Source: Pseudomicrostroma phylloplanum (taxonomy: Eukaryota; Basidiomycota; Exobasidiomycetes; Microstromatales). From it: a DNA stretch of 64,000 bases. Positions 11,606 through 21,936 of this stretch are shown here, piece after piece (the first letter of the stretch is position 1; each line of letters opens with the position of its first letter). Below the pieces are notes generated by a model. That model made no database searches. It saw only the letters and a list, made by a program, of their open reading frames with translations, and was not told the origin of the DNA. Made by a program: the position numbers and the translations under genes. The DNA lies in assembly GCA_039545275.1 (NCBI GenBank), contig BCHS01000001.1, positions 1,070,853 through 1,134,852 of the forward strand. The letters run 5' to 3'.

Positions 11606-13522
11606 ATGCACGGCAGTCGCGGTGACTTTGTGCGACGCGACACTGACGGAAAGAGCGGAGTTTGCTCTGCCAGAGTCGAAGCTTCCCACTGCTACGACCT
11701 TGTCAAGGATCATCATCGTATCAATGCATCATCCAGGCTAAAGATCGGCGCGATGCAGGCAGGGTCACATGAGAAACATGAGCCCAGGGATGAGATTGCT
11801 TCAGGAGAGCGCAGGGGAGCCAAGAAGCGGCGCAAGGGAGATGGAGGCCAATGGCAACTAGAAAGCACAAAGGCAGTCAAGCTCCTATCCGCTAGCGAGT
11901 ACGCCAAGCTCGTCCAGGACTGTCCTACTGGCCACCTGCTCGACCCTACTTTGGAAGATGCTGCGCGAAGCGGGGGAAGACGAAGTCTGAGGCGCTGGCT
12001 GCCCCCTAGAGCTCATCGCCTCCCCTTCATGAGGCGCTTTGTCGAACAGCTCCACAAGGATGTGGTCATCCTCCTCAGCATCTTCGCCTCGGAATGGAAA
12101 CAGATCAAGCTCACACTTGAGAAGCAAGACGACCGCGCTGAGAGCAGCTCTACTGGTCGAGGCTCTATGTCGCAGTCTCGTGCATTAGAGCTGGCTCTTG
12201 CTGGACCACTGGGTCTATTTGTCTCTATATGGAAGCGACTTGGCTGGCATGCCATGCAGCTGCACTGGAGCGAGGAGGCAGAGACGAGGGCGCGCTTCTT
12301 CGAAGTCACCTCACGGACATTACTCAGTGAGTCGATCACATGTAGCGAAGCGGAGCTCAGCCGCAACACTGACATCTGTTGACCCTCTTGTCAACCTGCA
12401 GTGGCCTGCTCCTCTCTGAGCGATGCATCGAGCGAAGCTGATCTCCTCGCTGCGACTGCAGCCGTCTACGCGCTCTACCTGCTCCACACCTTGCAACCAA
12501 GTCCGCCAGTCCCAATCCCTGGACTGCAGAATAGCTACTACCGCTGGGCTCTCCTGCCAGGGCAGAAGGCAGACGCAAGCTGGAACCCCTATGGGGACGC
12601 GGGAAGACAAAGGATCAAGGTGGAGGTCGATGTATTGGAGAAGATGATAGAGCTGCCTCAGAGGGCCAGCATTGCGATGTGTCTATCAGAGGAGGCGCTC
12701 GATGATCCGCACTCGAGCCTTGAGCAGACAGGCAATCTAACAAGAGATGACGACCGCCTGGACTTCTGCGCCGATACTCGCTACGTCCTGCGCAAGCTAT
12801 GCGGCGAGGAGGCAGCTGCGAACGCCGAGCCCGGACATGGGCGCTCTGCATTCCACGTCCTCCCGCACTCGAAGATTTCAGGCATCCGAAATCCCCCGCA
12901 TTTGCCGTTCTTCGAAGATGTCAGTAGTGAGGCCAAGCAGAAGCAAGAAGGCAAGTGGGGGCACCTCAAGCCAGAGACGAGAGATGAGCACGATCCAGGT
13001 ACGACTGGACTCGTCAGTCTCTCCCGTTCGGACAATCTCCTGATCAGAGCAGCCGAGCAGCTACGGCAGCCTCTCAATGCCTCTACGCTCCCACCACTCG
13101 CTGTCCAGACTGGCGCTAGGGACCACTCGACATTGTACAAGTTTGCTCAGAAGGACACCGCCACGGCCTGGGCCGGCTCCTGGATCGAGGTGCCCTTCCG
13201 AAGCAAGGATCTGTCCCGGCGTGCGAAATGGGAAGCTAGCCGGCGGGATGTGGACCGTCTCAATCAGTCCTATGAGCAGAGCAAGGCTGAAGCGGCAGGC
13301 TCGAGCCCCCCTGCGGATATGCTCAATATCGACCTTGTGAAGCTCATGGCGGGGGATACAGCCTGGAGTGGACGGAGTATAGATGAACAGCTGCAGCAGA
13401 CGAGGCAGGTACCCCTCACTAGTGCCAAGAGCATCTTTGAAGAGGCGCGGAAGCTGACGGGAGATACGATTCTTCGAGGAATGGCGAAGAAAGACGGTGG
13501 GAGTTCCCAGCCGAAGACGTGA
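11606..13522 (+). CDS. SNAPC1-like protein (snRNA-activating complex subunit 1 family), ~613 aa
   Basis: Exons 11606-12326 and 12402-13522, with a 75-nt intron; the junction re-forms an ATG codon (RTLL-MACSS). The region around residues 240-400 resembles animal SNAPC1: AVYALYLLHTLQ (about 259), then YVLRKL (367) and AFHVLPHSKI (389), matching the GALYLLY, IFRKL and AFHFT-type blocks of that family. SNAPC1 is part of the complex that binds proximal elements of snRNA promoters. The C-terminal half is polar. The start may instead be the ATG at 11753, since the first 49 residues look unconserved. Assignment rests on motif spacing alone; a divergent Pol III or Mediator-type factor is the alternative. 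Confidence 0.6.
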
Positions 13523-13687
13523 TGTCTGTCAATACACTTGTGAGTGAGGGAGAGAATAACAAGAGCATGATTAAAGATTGCGATGACAAGTGCGATGATT
13601 CCGTGATGGCGACTGTAACTTGACCGGCTGTACATGCCCGACCTAAACGATTCCAGCCCGGTTCCTGTGTCTCCATATCTCCTCTTA

Positions 13688-14641
13688 CTAAGCCCTTCCG
13701 ACCCTGTTCAGCTGGAACATCCTGCCGATCAACCACATGCGCATCCAAGTTGGTAGGTAGAATAGGATCTTGATCATGAGACTGCGACTGCCGCCGACGA
13801 AGTAGACGGGCGCGTAGGTAGGGAGAGCAACCTTGGATATGATCTCCCGGGCAAAGTCATCCGCTGGGGTAGGGGCAGGTCGTCCGACTTGAGAGTAGTT
13901 TGCTCGATCTGGTGAACGGAGCAGGGGGAGACTTAGCATATGGTACACTATCCAGACTCAGCCCATGCAATCCGACCACGACTCACATTTGACCATGTCC
14001 TGCACCGAGGCGTAGTTACTGTCCTTTGCCAAGACGATGCCCTGGGCTCCCCTCTCCCCGATGCTGCTCTTGATCGCTCCGGGCGAGACGATACTGACTT
14101 GTACTCCAAATCCCTCCAATTCCATCCTGAGCGCCTCGCTATAAGCATGAACCGCCGCTTTACTCGAGCAATAGGCTGCCGCGTAAGGCAAGGGGACAAG
14201 ACCGACTGTACTGCCAATGTTGATGATGCGGCCAGAGCGACGGGAAATCATATGTCGCGATACGACCGATGTGATCCTGATCAGTCCAAAGTAGTTGACT
14301 TCCATCGTGGAGCGATAGCGGTCCAGCTCCACTTCGGCCGTCGGACCCACGGCAGTGTTTGTGCCGGCATTGTTGACGAGGATGTCGATGCGGCCTACTT
14401 GAGCGAGGATGCTGTTGATGCATTCGTTGGTGGAAACGTCGTCTGTCACATCTAGCTGTACTCGTTCGATCTGAGGAGGCAGGTCACGGAGAGTCTCGAC
14501 GTCCCGGGCGGTTGCAAAGACATGGTAGTGGGCGCAATCTTGGTACTTTGCGAACTGGATGGCGAGGGCTCTGCCGATGCCGGACGAGCAGCCGGTGATC
14601 ACTACGACTGGTCGATTGTCTGGCCTTGTGATTGTTGCCAT
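13688..14641 (-). CDS. Short-chain dehydrogenase/reductase, AYR1-like (~291 aa)
   Basis: Exons 14641-13987 and 13908-13688 across a 78-nt intron. The classical SDR set is complete: TGCSSGIG at residues 16-23, NNAG at 90-93, catalytic S144 and the Y157-CSS-K161 pair. Length and order match yeast 1-acyl-dihydroxyacetone-phosphate reductase (Ayr1), an NADPH enzyme of ER and lipid droplets in ether-lipid and phosphatidate synthesis. The C-terminus has a hydrophobic stretch (IKILFYLPTWMRMWLIG) that fits membrane or lipid-droplet association. Substrate cannot be fixed from sequence; a related 3-ketosteroid or retinol-type SDR is possible. It is head-to-head with NASP, 397 bp between starts. Confidence 0.85.
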
Positions 14642-15038
14642 GATATGAGTGGGCTGGAGACGAGGTGAGGGCGTTTGGTCAAGTGGTCAGATGAGAAGAA
14701 GTAAAGGTGGCCGGCCTGGTGTGGTCTAGCCTGGCCCAAGGCGCCCTGCCCTCACCTTTTGTCTTCTGAATGTGGAGAAGCGGCGTCGACCTCGGCTGAA
14801 AATCCGTCCGTCCGTCCGCCTGTCGGATGGTCGTCCGATCAGGTCCAAGGCTGAGACACCCAACGACGCCACGCCCCGCCCAGAAGCGCGAGACGCGTTC
14901 ATTTCGAATTTGACGCACAGCCAGGCGTCGACGAGGCCAAGCCAAGGACTCGTTCTTGGAGGAGCCCGAGCCAAGCCTACCGCCCACTCAATACTACAAC
15001 CACAATCACAACGACCCTCTTTTCCACACATCTTCATC
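14642..15038. other. Divergent promoter region, SDR / NASP
   Basis: 397 bp between the two start codons. No ORF or known site stands out; about 14800-14860 contains TCCGTCCGTCCG and similar short repeats. Presumably a shared promoter. Confidence 0.5.
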
Positions 15039-16866
15039 ATGACAGAGGCAGAACAAACAAAGGTCGAGCCTGATGTCGCGCAAGAGACCAAGGTCGAAGC
15101 TCCCGCACCTGCTGAGTCCTCCGTTTCGCCTCGCCAGACGCTCGATGAAGCACACAGATACATGGCTCTCAAGCAGTGGGAGAAGGCAGCTGATCAGTAT
15201 GCGGTAGCCCTGGAGACTCTGTGAGTGATGCTCCGATGGAGGTGCAAGATCAATACTTGCGTCGATTGCCGCTGACAACGGATCCTGGTGGCATATACGA
15301 CCTCTCTTCTCTCAGGAGCGAACAGCATTCGGAAGACGCACCTGTGCTCGCACCTGTCCTCCACCGCTATGGGAGGTGTCTGCTGGAACATGCTATCGCT
15401 ACTTCTGGCGCATTAGGAGGAGGAGGTGGAGCAGCGGGAGCGAGCGAAGCGCCGCTGCCCAAGCGCAAGGCCGAATCGGCAGATGGTGAGTGGTGCTCGA
15501 GATCATGGAAGAAGTCAGAGTGAGGCTGACCAGGTGCTGTGTGCTCTTGGCTAGCTTCCTCATCCAAGCCTACAGACCCCAGATTCAGCTTCGGAGGCGA
15601 CGCAGAAGACGAGGAAGAGGAAGAGGAGGAGCAGGACGGACAAGAAGAGGACGGGGAAGATGCAGATGACCTCTCCACTGCATTCTCGGTCCTGGACCTG
15701 GCGAGGATCATCTATCAGAAGCTACTAAAAAGCGAGAGCGAGGATGACAAGGCAGAAGACGTCGAGGCTTCGCTGGAGACCTTGGACGGACAGCAGTGGG
15801 ACTATCTGAAGATCAAGACTGAGCTGGCTGAAGTGCTGAACGACCTCGGTGATGTAGGACTCGAGTCAGGTGAGCGACAAAGACTGAAAGCCGGTTTTTG
15901 AGATCCACATGGTACTGATGATGCTCTTGCCTGCCCTTTGCTTTGCCCAGAAAACTTCTCCCAAGCATCATCAGACTACGAGTCAAGCCTGTTGATCATC
16001 TCGCCTATGCTACACCCGCACTCCCGTCGCCTAGCAGACGCATACCTTCGTCTTGGTCTCGCGCTGGAGTTCCATCCGGAACCTGAGCGCCAGTCAACTG
16101 CTTCAAAGTATGTTCAATCCGCTGCAAACGCCTTGAAGACACGTCTCGAGGCTCTACAGAGTCGTCAGGGTGTGCTAGCCAAAGGCGATGAAGCGGAAGC
16201 TCGCGCCCAAGCTGCCGCCGTCAAGGCTCGAGAGGAGAAGGCGCTGGCCGAAAGTCGAAGTGCCCAAGAAGTCAACGTAGATGGCAAGGGCAAAGGGAAG
16301 AGCAAGCAAGTGGAGAGGTTCGCCGAGAAGGATGACGTTGCTGAGATGGACGAAGTGAAGGTGGAGAAGGAGCTCAAAGACGTGGAAGAAATCATCGCGG
16401 AGCTGAATGCCAAGGTAAGCAGGAGGCGCAAGATACGAGGCAGATGAGCCGATGATGTCTGACAGGATCTCCTTCCCTCCCACATGTTTCTTAGCTCGAG
16501 GAGTACAACAACCCACAGAATGGCGCAACTGCTCAGAGCGCTGGCGCAGGTTCATCGGGGGCTACTGCTGGTGGTGTAGCTATTCCAGAATCAGCAAAGC
16601 TGGCACTGCAGCAAGCGATCAACGATGCCTTCCTCGGAGCCTCGACGAATTCTCTCTCCGGAGCGCCCGCTAGCGATAAGCCTGTCACAGACATTACTGG
16701 CATGGTCAAGCGGAAGAAGCGAGCGGTAGAAGATGAGTCCGAAGGCAAGGGCAAGGGCGCCGAGAGCTCTGTGCAGGCAGCTGGGTCTGCCGCTGCAGCA
16801 CCCTCAGCACCCATTGTAGAGCCGCACAGCAAGAAAGCGAAAGTCGAGGACGCTGATGAAGCTTAG
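15039..16866 (+). CDS. NASP: NASP-family histone chaperone (SHNi-TPR), ~500 aa
   Basis: Five exons (15039-15220, 15316-15485, 15555-15869, 15951-16414, 16495-16866) give about 500 residues; all four junctions keep frame. The order fits NASP/Sim3/Hif1: TPR1 near residues 34-61 (DEAHRYMALKQWEKAADQY), the block APVLHRYGRCLLEHA, an acidic run interrupting TPR2 (E/D-rich, about 132-150), SVLDLARIIYQKLL, and a later TPR with ASSDYESSLLIISPML and YLRLGLALEFHP. A coiled coil follows, and the tail carries basic KRKKR and KKAK patches that look like nuclear localisation signals. The family binds H3-H4 and hands it to assembly factors and to CENP-A loading. It is divergent from the SDR gene. Confidence 0.87.
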
Positions 16867-17659
16867 ACGTAGCGTGGGAAAGCATTGGGGTTCAGCTCCC
16901 CCTTGTGAAGCTTGTTTCTCTTACAGCGCCTCCGCCTGCGCATATATACACACACTCCGGCCGAGGGCAGTAAATACAAAGTCCATCCATCCAGTTCCGA
17001 TCTTGCATGAACAGAAGGTGTGTTTCAGTGCTGCCTTTCTGCTGCAGGATTCTTACTCCCTTGTGTCGCCTGTGCCCCGCCGATCGGAGGTAAGGAAGGG
17101 GTGTTTTAGCTGCTACGTCACGCTCCCTCGGGTGTCTGATTGCTTGGTGTGCAGCCACGGCCGTCCATCACTTGCGCCTTTGTGCGTCCGGCGGGTGCGC
17201 GGCAGGGCGGGTGGTTTGCCTTTTGCTCCTTGGCCCTGCGCCTGCCGGATTGGGTCCCCGCGGTTTCACGCCTCGGCTGAGTGAGTGCCTGTCGGGGAAG
17301 GATTACTGGCCGCGCCTGGAGTGAGTGAGTGGTGAGGCTTCCCCCCCTCTGACCTGACATTGATTGCACTTGGCTGTCACTCCACCCACTCGCTTCAACC
17401 CGCTATCTAATCGCAAACCCTTCAACCCCCTCGCACTCACCCAGAAATTCAGGCGAGGGGCCACCACACTTTATCCGTCCGCAACTGCCGCCCAGCCAGG
17501 ACCTCTTCTCTTTGCCCCGTCCCTTTGCCGGGACAGCAGCATCCAACATCCTGAGTCATACCCGCTGTGCACCTCACAGCCCATCTCGGAGCAAGACCCT
17601 GCCCCCTTGCCCCTCCGGATCTTCCTCGTGCATACGCCGGAGCGGCAGCCCACGTCTGG
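16867..17659. other. Intergenic region upstream of SSXT-like gene
   Basis: 793 bp between the NASP stop and the SSXT-like start, both genes on the plus strand. The right half is C-rich, as for a 5' leader. No convincing ORF or RNA; short ORFs here overlap one another and have no recognisable domains. Confidence 0.5.
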
Positions 17660-20191
17660 ATGGCCACTCCTTCCTCCTCGTCTCCCCTCACTACACTCCC
17701 CTCCTATGACGACGCCTCTGCTCCAGCTGGCGTAGAGATCGTCAACGAGGCAGGGCCCAGCACCCTCCCCTCTGCCTCGATAGAGGAGCTCAAGGAGCCT
17801 ACATCAGACGGAGGAGCTTCTGCCGGTGAGAGGCCCGACTCCTTCTTCCCCCAGAGCGAGGATGACCCGTCCTCCGTGGCGGATGCAGACACAGCAGTAG
17901 CAGCAGCAGCAGCAGCATCTCAACCCTCTCCTCCCCGGCAAGAAGAAGATGCAGGCGACGCGCCCCCCTCCATCGCTCGTCAGTCATCCGTCCCAGCTGA
18001 CGAGGCTCCCCAGCCAGCTGCAAGTCCACATCCGCCTTCACCCCTGCGTCCGCTAGATGCATCAGAAACGCAAGCCTCATCTTCTGGTCAGCAGATAGAC
18101 GGACCACTAACCTCTGCCCCGATCAGGCCGCCTTTGCCGCCGGATGCTGAACCTCCCCAAGAGCCTCAGCCAACCCATGCCGAATTATCAGAGGGCGCGG
18201 GCCCAGATGCAGGCGCAGCGACAACAGTGGAAGACCAACAAAGTACAGCGCTGCAAGTCTCCGAGGTTGATGCTGCCGAAGGGGATGCTGCAACGATGCT
18301 CCTGGATCGGACGGGAGAAGAAGGGGGGACGGGTATGCTAGAGAAAGGACCGAGCCCACCGGCAGCGGCTCACTTGCCGGAATCTGAGGCAACACAGGAA
18401 CCTACGATGGAGCTTTCAGAAGCGGACAATCAGGCTACAGAACCAATCGGGAGCAACAGCGGAGATGCCCCCGAGTTCACTACTGCCGATCTGTTTAGTG
18501 AGGTTGCAGCTGATGTCGCAGGCGGAAGCGAGGATGTACAGGTCGGTACGAAGACGGCAGAAGGCGATGCAGCTACAGAGCTTGCGGGTAGCGCAAGCGA
18601 TGAGCAAAACCTCCCGATCCACCCAGAGCCTACCCTTGCAACACAGGAAGCAGGCCTGCCAGCGTCAGACTCCGATGGGCCCAAGGCTGTAGAGGCTGAG
18701 GAGCCGGCATCATCGCAGGCAGTGGAGACATCGGCGATAGAAACAGAAGCAGAGCGGCAGATCAACCCATCCTCGGCCTCTGTAGCGCAGGATCCACCTA
18801 GGCCGGAACTTGATGCGATGGAGGAAGCGTCGGGCCAGACAGCTGCGACCGTGGACGCTGCAGGAGCAGAGCCTACGGTCTCGTCCCAACCCCTGAACGA
18901 GCCAGGCGAAGCCTCGAAAGCATCGGTCATGGCCGAGCCTACGACCGATGCAGTCCCTGCACAAGATGCAGCTCCAATTGCTTCTCCAGCGGCAGAAAAG
19001 AAGGCCACGGCCGCAGACACTGCTGTCTCTGAAGACGCGCCTCCTGCTACCCTACCGTCGACAGAATCTGGCCCAAGCGATGGGTCGGCGAAGCCGAGCG
19101 AGAAGGTGGGAGTGTCCTCAGCCCAGGGAGCGAATCAGGCAGAGAGAGATGAAACAGCTGATGAGCCGACGGGTTCCACAGGGACGGCCAAGCCCGTCTC
19201 AGAACCGCAATTCACTGTTGCTGCCAAGGAAGCGCCAGCTTCTTCTGAGAACAAGACGCCTTCGAAAGAGGAAGCTCGAGTCTCTCTAGTACTCTCCGTC
19301 AACCAGGAACTTATCCGGCTCTGCGTTGATCTGCAGGACAAGAGCGCTTCTGGCTCTGCTCCGCCTGAGACGATGCTTCGTGACATCTCACATCGCCTGC
19401 AGACTAATTTGGCTTTCTTGGCCAGTATGGCGGACAAAGGGCGCAAGGCGAATGCCGAGGTGGTAAATCTAGCTATCCCGCGCCTAGACATGTTCCCTCA
19501 TGTCTCCTACCGGACTGAACTGGAGAAGCTCTCACCGACCTCGAGTCTACCGAAGCTGTATACCCAGATGGCGCAAGCCTTTGCAGGCCTGAGTCGGCCC
19601 GTTGCGCCTGGCTTCGGAGGTGGACCACCGTCTACCGCTGCTGGATCCACTGCGGGCACGCCTGCTCCTGAGCGCAAGCACAGCCGCGATGAGAGCATAG
19701 AAGGCGCGCGCAAGAAGCCCGCGCTACCCAACGGTCATAGCCTTCCGAGGAGCAGCGCATCCCCCGCTCCCAATGCTAGTGTAGGTTTTGCAAATCCCTT
19801 TGCCAATGGTACCCCACCCCTAGCCACACCGCCCATCAGGAGCAGTCCGGGCTCGGTTGCCTCCATGTCTCATCCTCCATCAACTGCTGTTGCCACGCCT
19901 GCTCGCCAGCCTCCCGCTGAACAACAGAATGCCGTATCCCCCAGCAATCAGCTTCCACCAGGGATGTCACCTCAACAAGCTCAAGTGCTGATGCAGGCAT
20001 TTGGACCAACCGCATTGAGCACCTTCTCTTTTCTGCAGAGCTACCTCAGGAGCCCGCAATGCAAGCCCCAATTCGCTGCTTTACCCCTCGCTGTGCAGAT
20101 GCAACAGATTGCCGGGCTCGCTGCGCAGCAGAAGCAGAGGCTTGCTATGGCTGCTTCACAACAACAGCAGCAGCAGCAGCAACATCCACAA

Positions 20192-20225
<34 letters not shown>

Positions 20226-21616
20226 CAAATCCTCAGCTCAACGACTCGCCTGTCGGACAGCAGCATTCGCAGCACAATGCTCCAGGTACTACGCCATTCG
20301 GCGATACCCGGCGGCAAGCTACATTCCATGCCTCATCAGCTTCTCCCTCGCTCGGCAACGCACGTGCTTCGCCTGGAGGAGGCTTTATGCCACCCCCTCC
20401 TCACCCGCAGAGCATGGGCATGCCCAATGGCATTGGTCATCACCCTGGCCAGGCACAGGCGCAAGCGCAAGCGCAAAGACAGGCTTCGGCAGATTTAGGA
20501 CGGAGCTCCCCAGCTTCGATGGGACGTGGTGGTGGCGGTGGGGGTACAAATGCCTCCAGCCCAGCTTCCATGCTGCGACAATCCTTCGGAGCCGGTGGGG
20601 CGCAAACCCCTCCTCCGCCCGCGACTGGTCCCACCCACGTGTACAATCCTTTTGCTGCCACTGGTCATTCTGACGGCCACGGCGCGGGAGGTCATGGAGG
20701 AAACATGGCTGGGTCAATGCTGCCGCCGAACGGAGGTATGAACTACAATGGTGGTGCTGGACCTGCTGGAGGGCCGAATCTGAACACCAATGCGGCTATG
20801 ATGATGGCAATGGCTCAGCAACAACAACAGCAGCAACAACAACAACAACAACAACAGCAAGGCATGCCCGGGTACGCAGGAGGTATGAATCCGCAGGCCT
20901 TCCTCGCACAGCAGCAACAGGGGCGTCAAGCGCCACCTGGTCAAAACGGACAAGGAGGAGGTGAAGGTCTATCCACCTATCAGCAGTTGGCGCAATTCCT
21001 CACCCAATCGCAACAGCACCAGCAGGCGGCCATGAACCAGCACCACCTCGGTGCAAACCCCATGGGTCCTCCTGCTGGTAATACTCCAGGCGGCGGCGCG
21101 GGCGGGTATGCTGCTCTCAATGGAGGTAGTGCAGCTGTCAATACGGGTATGGGCATGAACGGCTCTTCCTCCGCAGGCTTCGACTCTCTCCCGCCACACA
21201 TGCAGCAATTCCTCGCCCAGCAGCAGCAGATGCAGCAAATGCAGCAACAGCAACAGCACAATGCCGGCGCCAACGGGAACGGCAGCATGAGCGGCAGCGG
21301 TGGTGGTAGTGTCAACACTTGGCCGGGTGCCAATGCCAATCCTGCTGCTCTGATGCAAGGGCAAGAGAATCCACAGGGGTACTATCCAAACGGGGCCTCC
21401 TTTGATCCCTCGAGCATGCTCTCGGGCGCGCAGCAGCAGCAGCAGTATGGCAGACCGGGAAGTGGTGGAGGAATGGACCCGAGCGGCGGCGGCGGCGGGG
21501 GAGGCGGGATCAATCCCCAGGCACTGAGCGGGGCTATGAGAGGCGGAGCCGCACAAGCATGGTCCCAGCAGACGCTATGGGGCGACGGCGGAGGAGGAGC
21601 TGGGGGCGGTTCTTGA
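17660..21616 (+). CDS. Gln-rich SSXT/SS18-like protein (~1,318 aa)
   Basis: One uninterrupted ORF of about 1,318 residues from the ATG at 17660; an in-frame ATG 93 bp earlier would add 31 unlikely residues. The only ordered part I see is at about 549-600: VNQELIRLCVDLQDK, then HRLQTNLAFLASMAD, which matches the SSXT (SNH) domain of human SS18, where two short helices dock on SWI/SNF-type ATPase complexes. The first 540 residues are Glu/Ala/Pro/Thr-rich and disordered. After the domain come Pro/Gly/Asn-rich sequence and several Gln tracts, as in the SS18 QPGY tail. The likely role is a coactivator subunit of a chromatin remodeller. Assignment rests on one short domain; another Gln-rich coactivator is the alternative. 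Confidence 0.72.
20157..20225 (+). repeat. CAG/CAA microsatellite coding poly-Gln (first tract of SSXT-like gene)
   Basis: In-frame Gln codons interrupted by His-Pro codons, inside the SSXT-like gene. Confidence 0.85.
20816..20861 (+). repeat. CAA-rich microsatellite coding poly-Gln (second tract of SSXT-like gene)
   Basis: Nearly pure CAA/CAG run giving about 15 glutamines in the C-terminal half of the SSXT-like protein. Confidence 0.85.
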
Positions 21617-21936
21617 GAAGGAGGAGGAGGAGGAGGAGTAGACGGAACGTACTACGCACGGTGGTAGACGATGAAAGCATCAACAGTGACAGTAGAAAAA
21701 AGCCAGCAGCAGCAGCACCTCACAGAGATCCCATACCCCCTACTCTCACTCCCACTTCTGCCACTATTGGACACGAACATCACCCCCCTCCTTCGTCTTC
21801 TCGCCCATCTATCTTTTCTCTTGTAATAGTAATTATCCATCAGCCGCGTCGTTTGATAATGTGGTAGAGAGACTGAGTGAGTGATATTGCGTTATGCTAC
21901 AAATGGGCAACGAGTCAAGGTCGTGAGAAAGATCTA
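21617..21936. other. Convergent 3' intergenic region, SSXT-like / DNAJC28
   Basis: 320 bp between two stop codons. It begins with a GGA-repeat run. Nothing gene-like seen. Confidence 0.5.

Noticed and set aside
12327..12401. SNAPC1-like intron as possible in-frame coding sequence (75 nt, multiple of three)
   Set aside because: Unlike the catalase intron it contains an in-frame TGA, so retention would truncate the protein.
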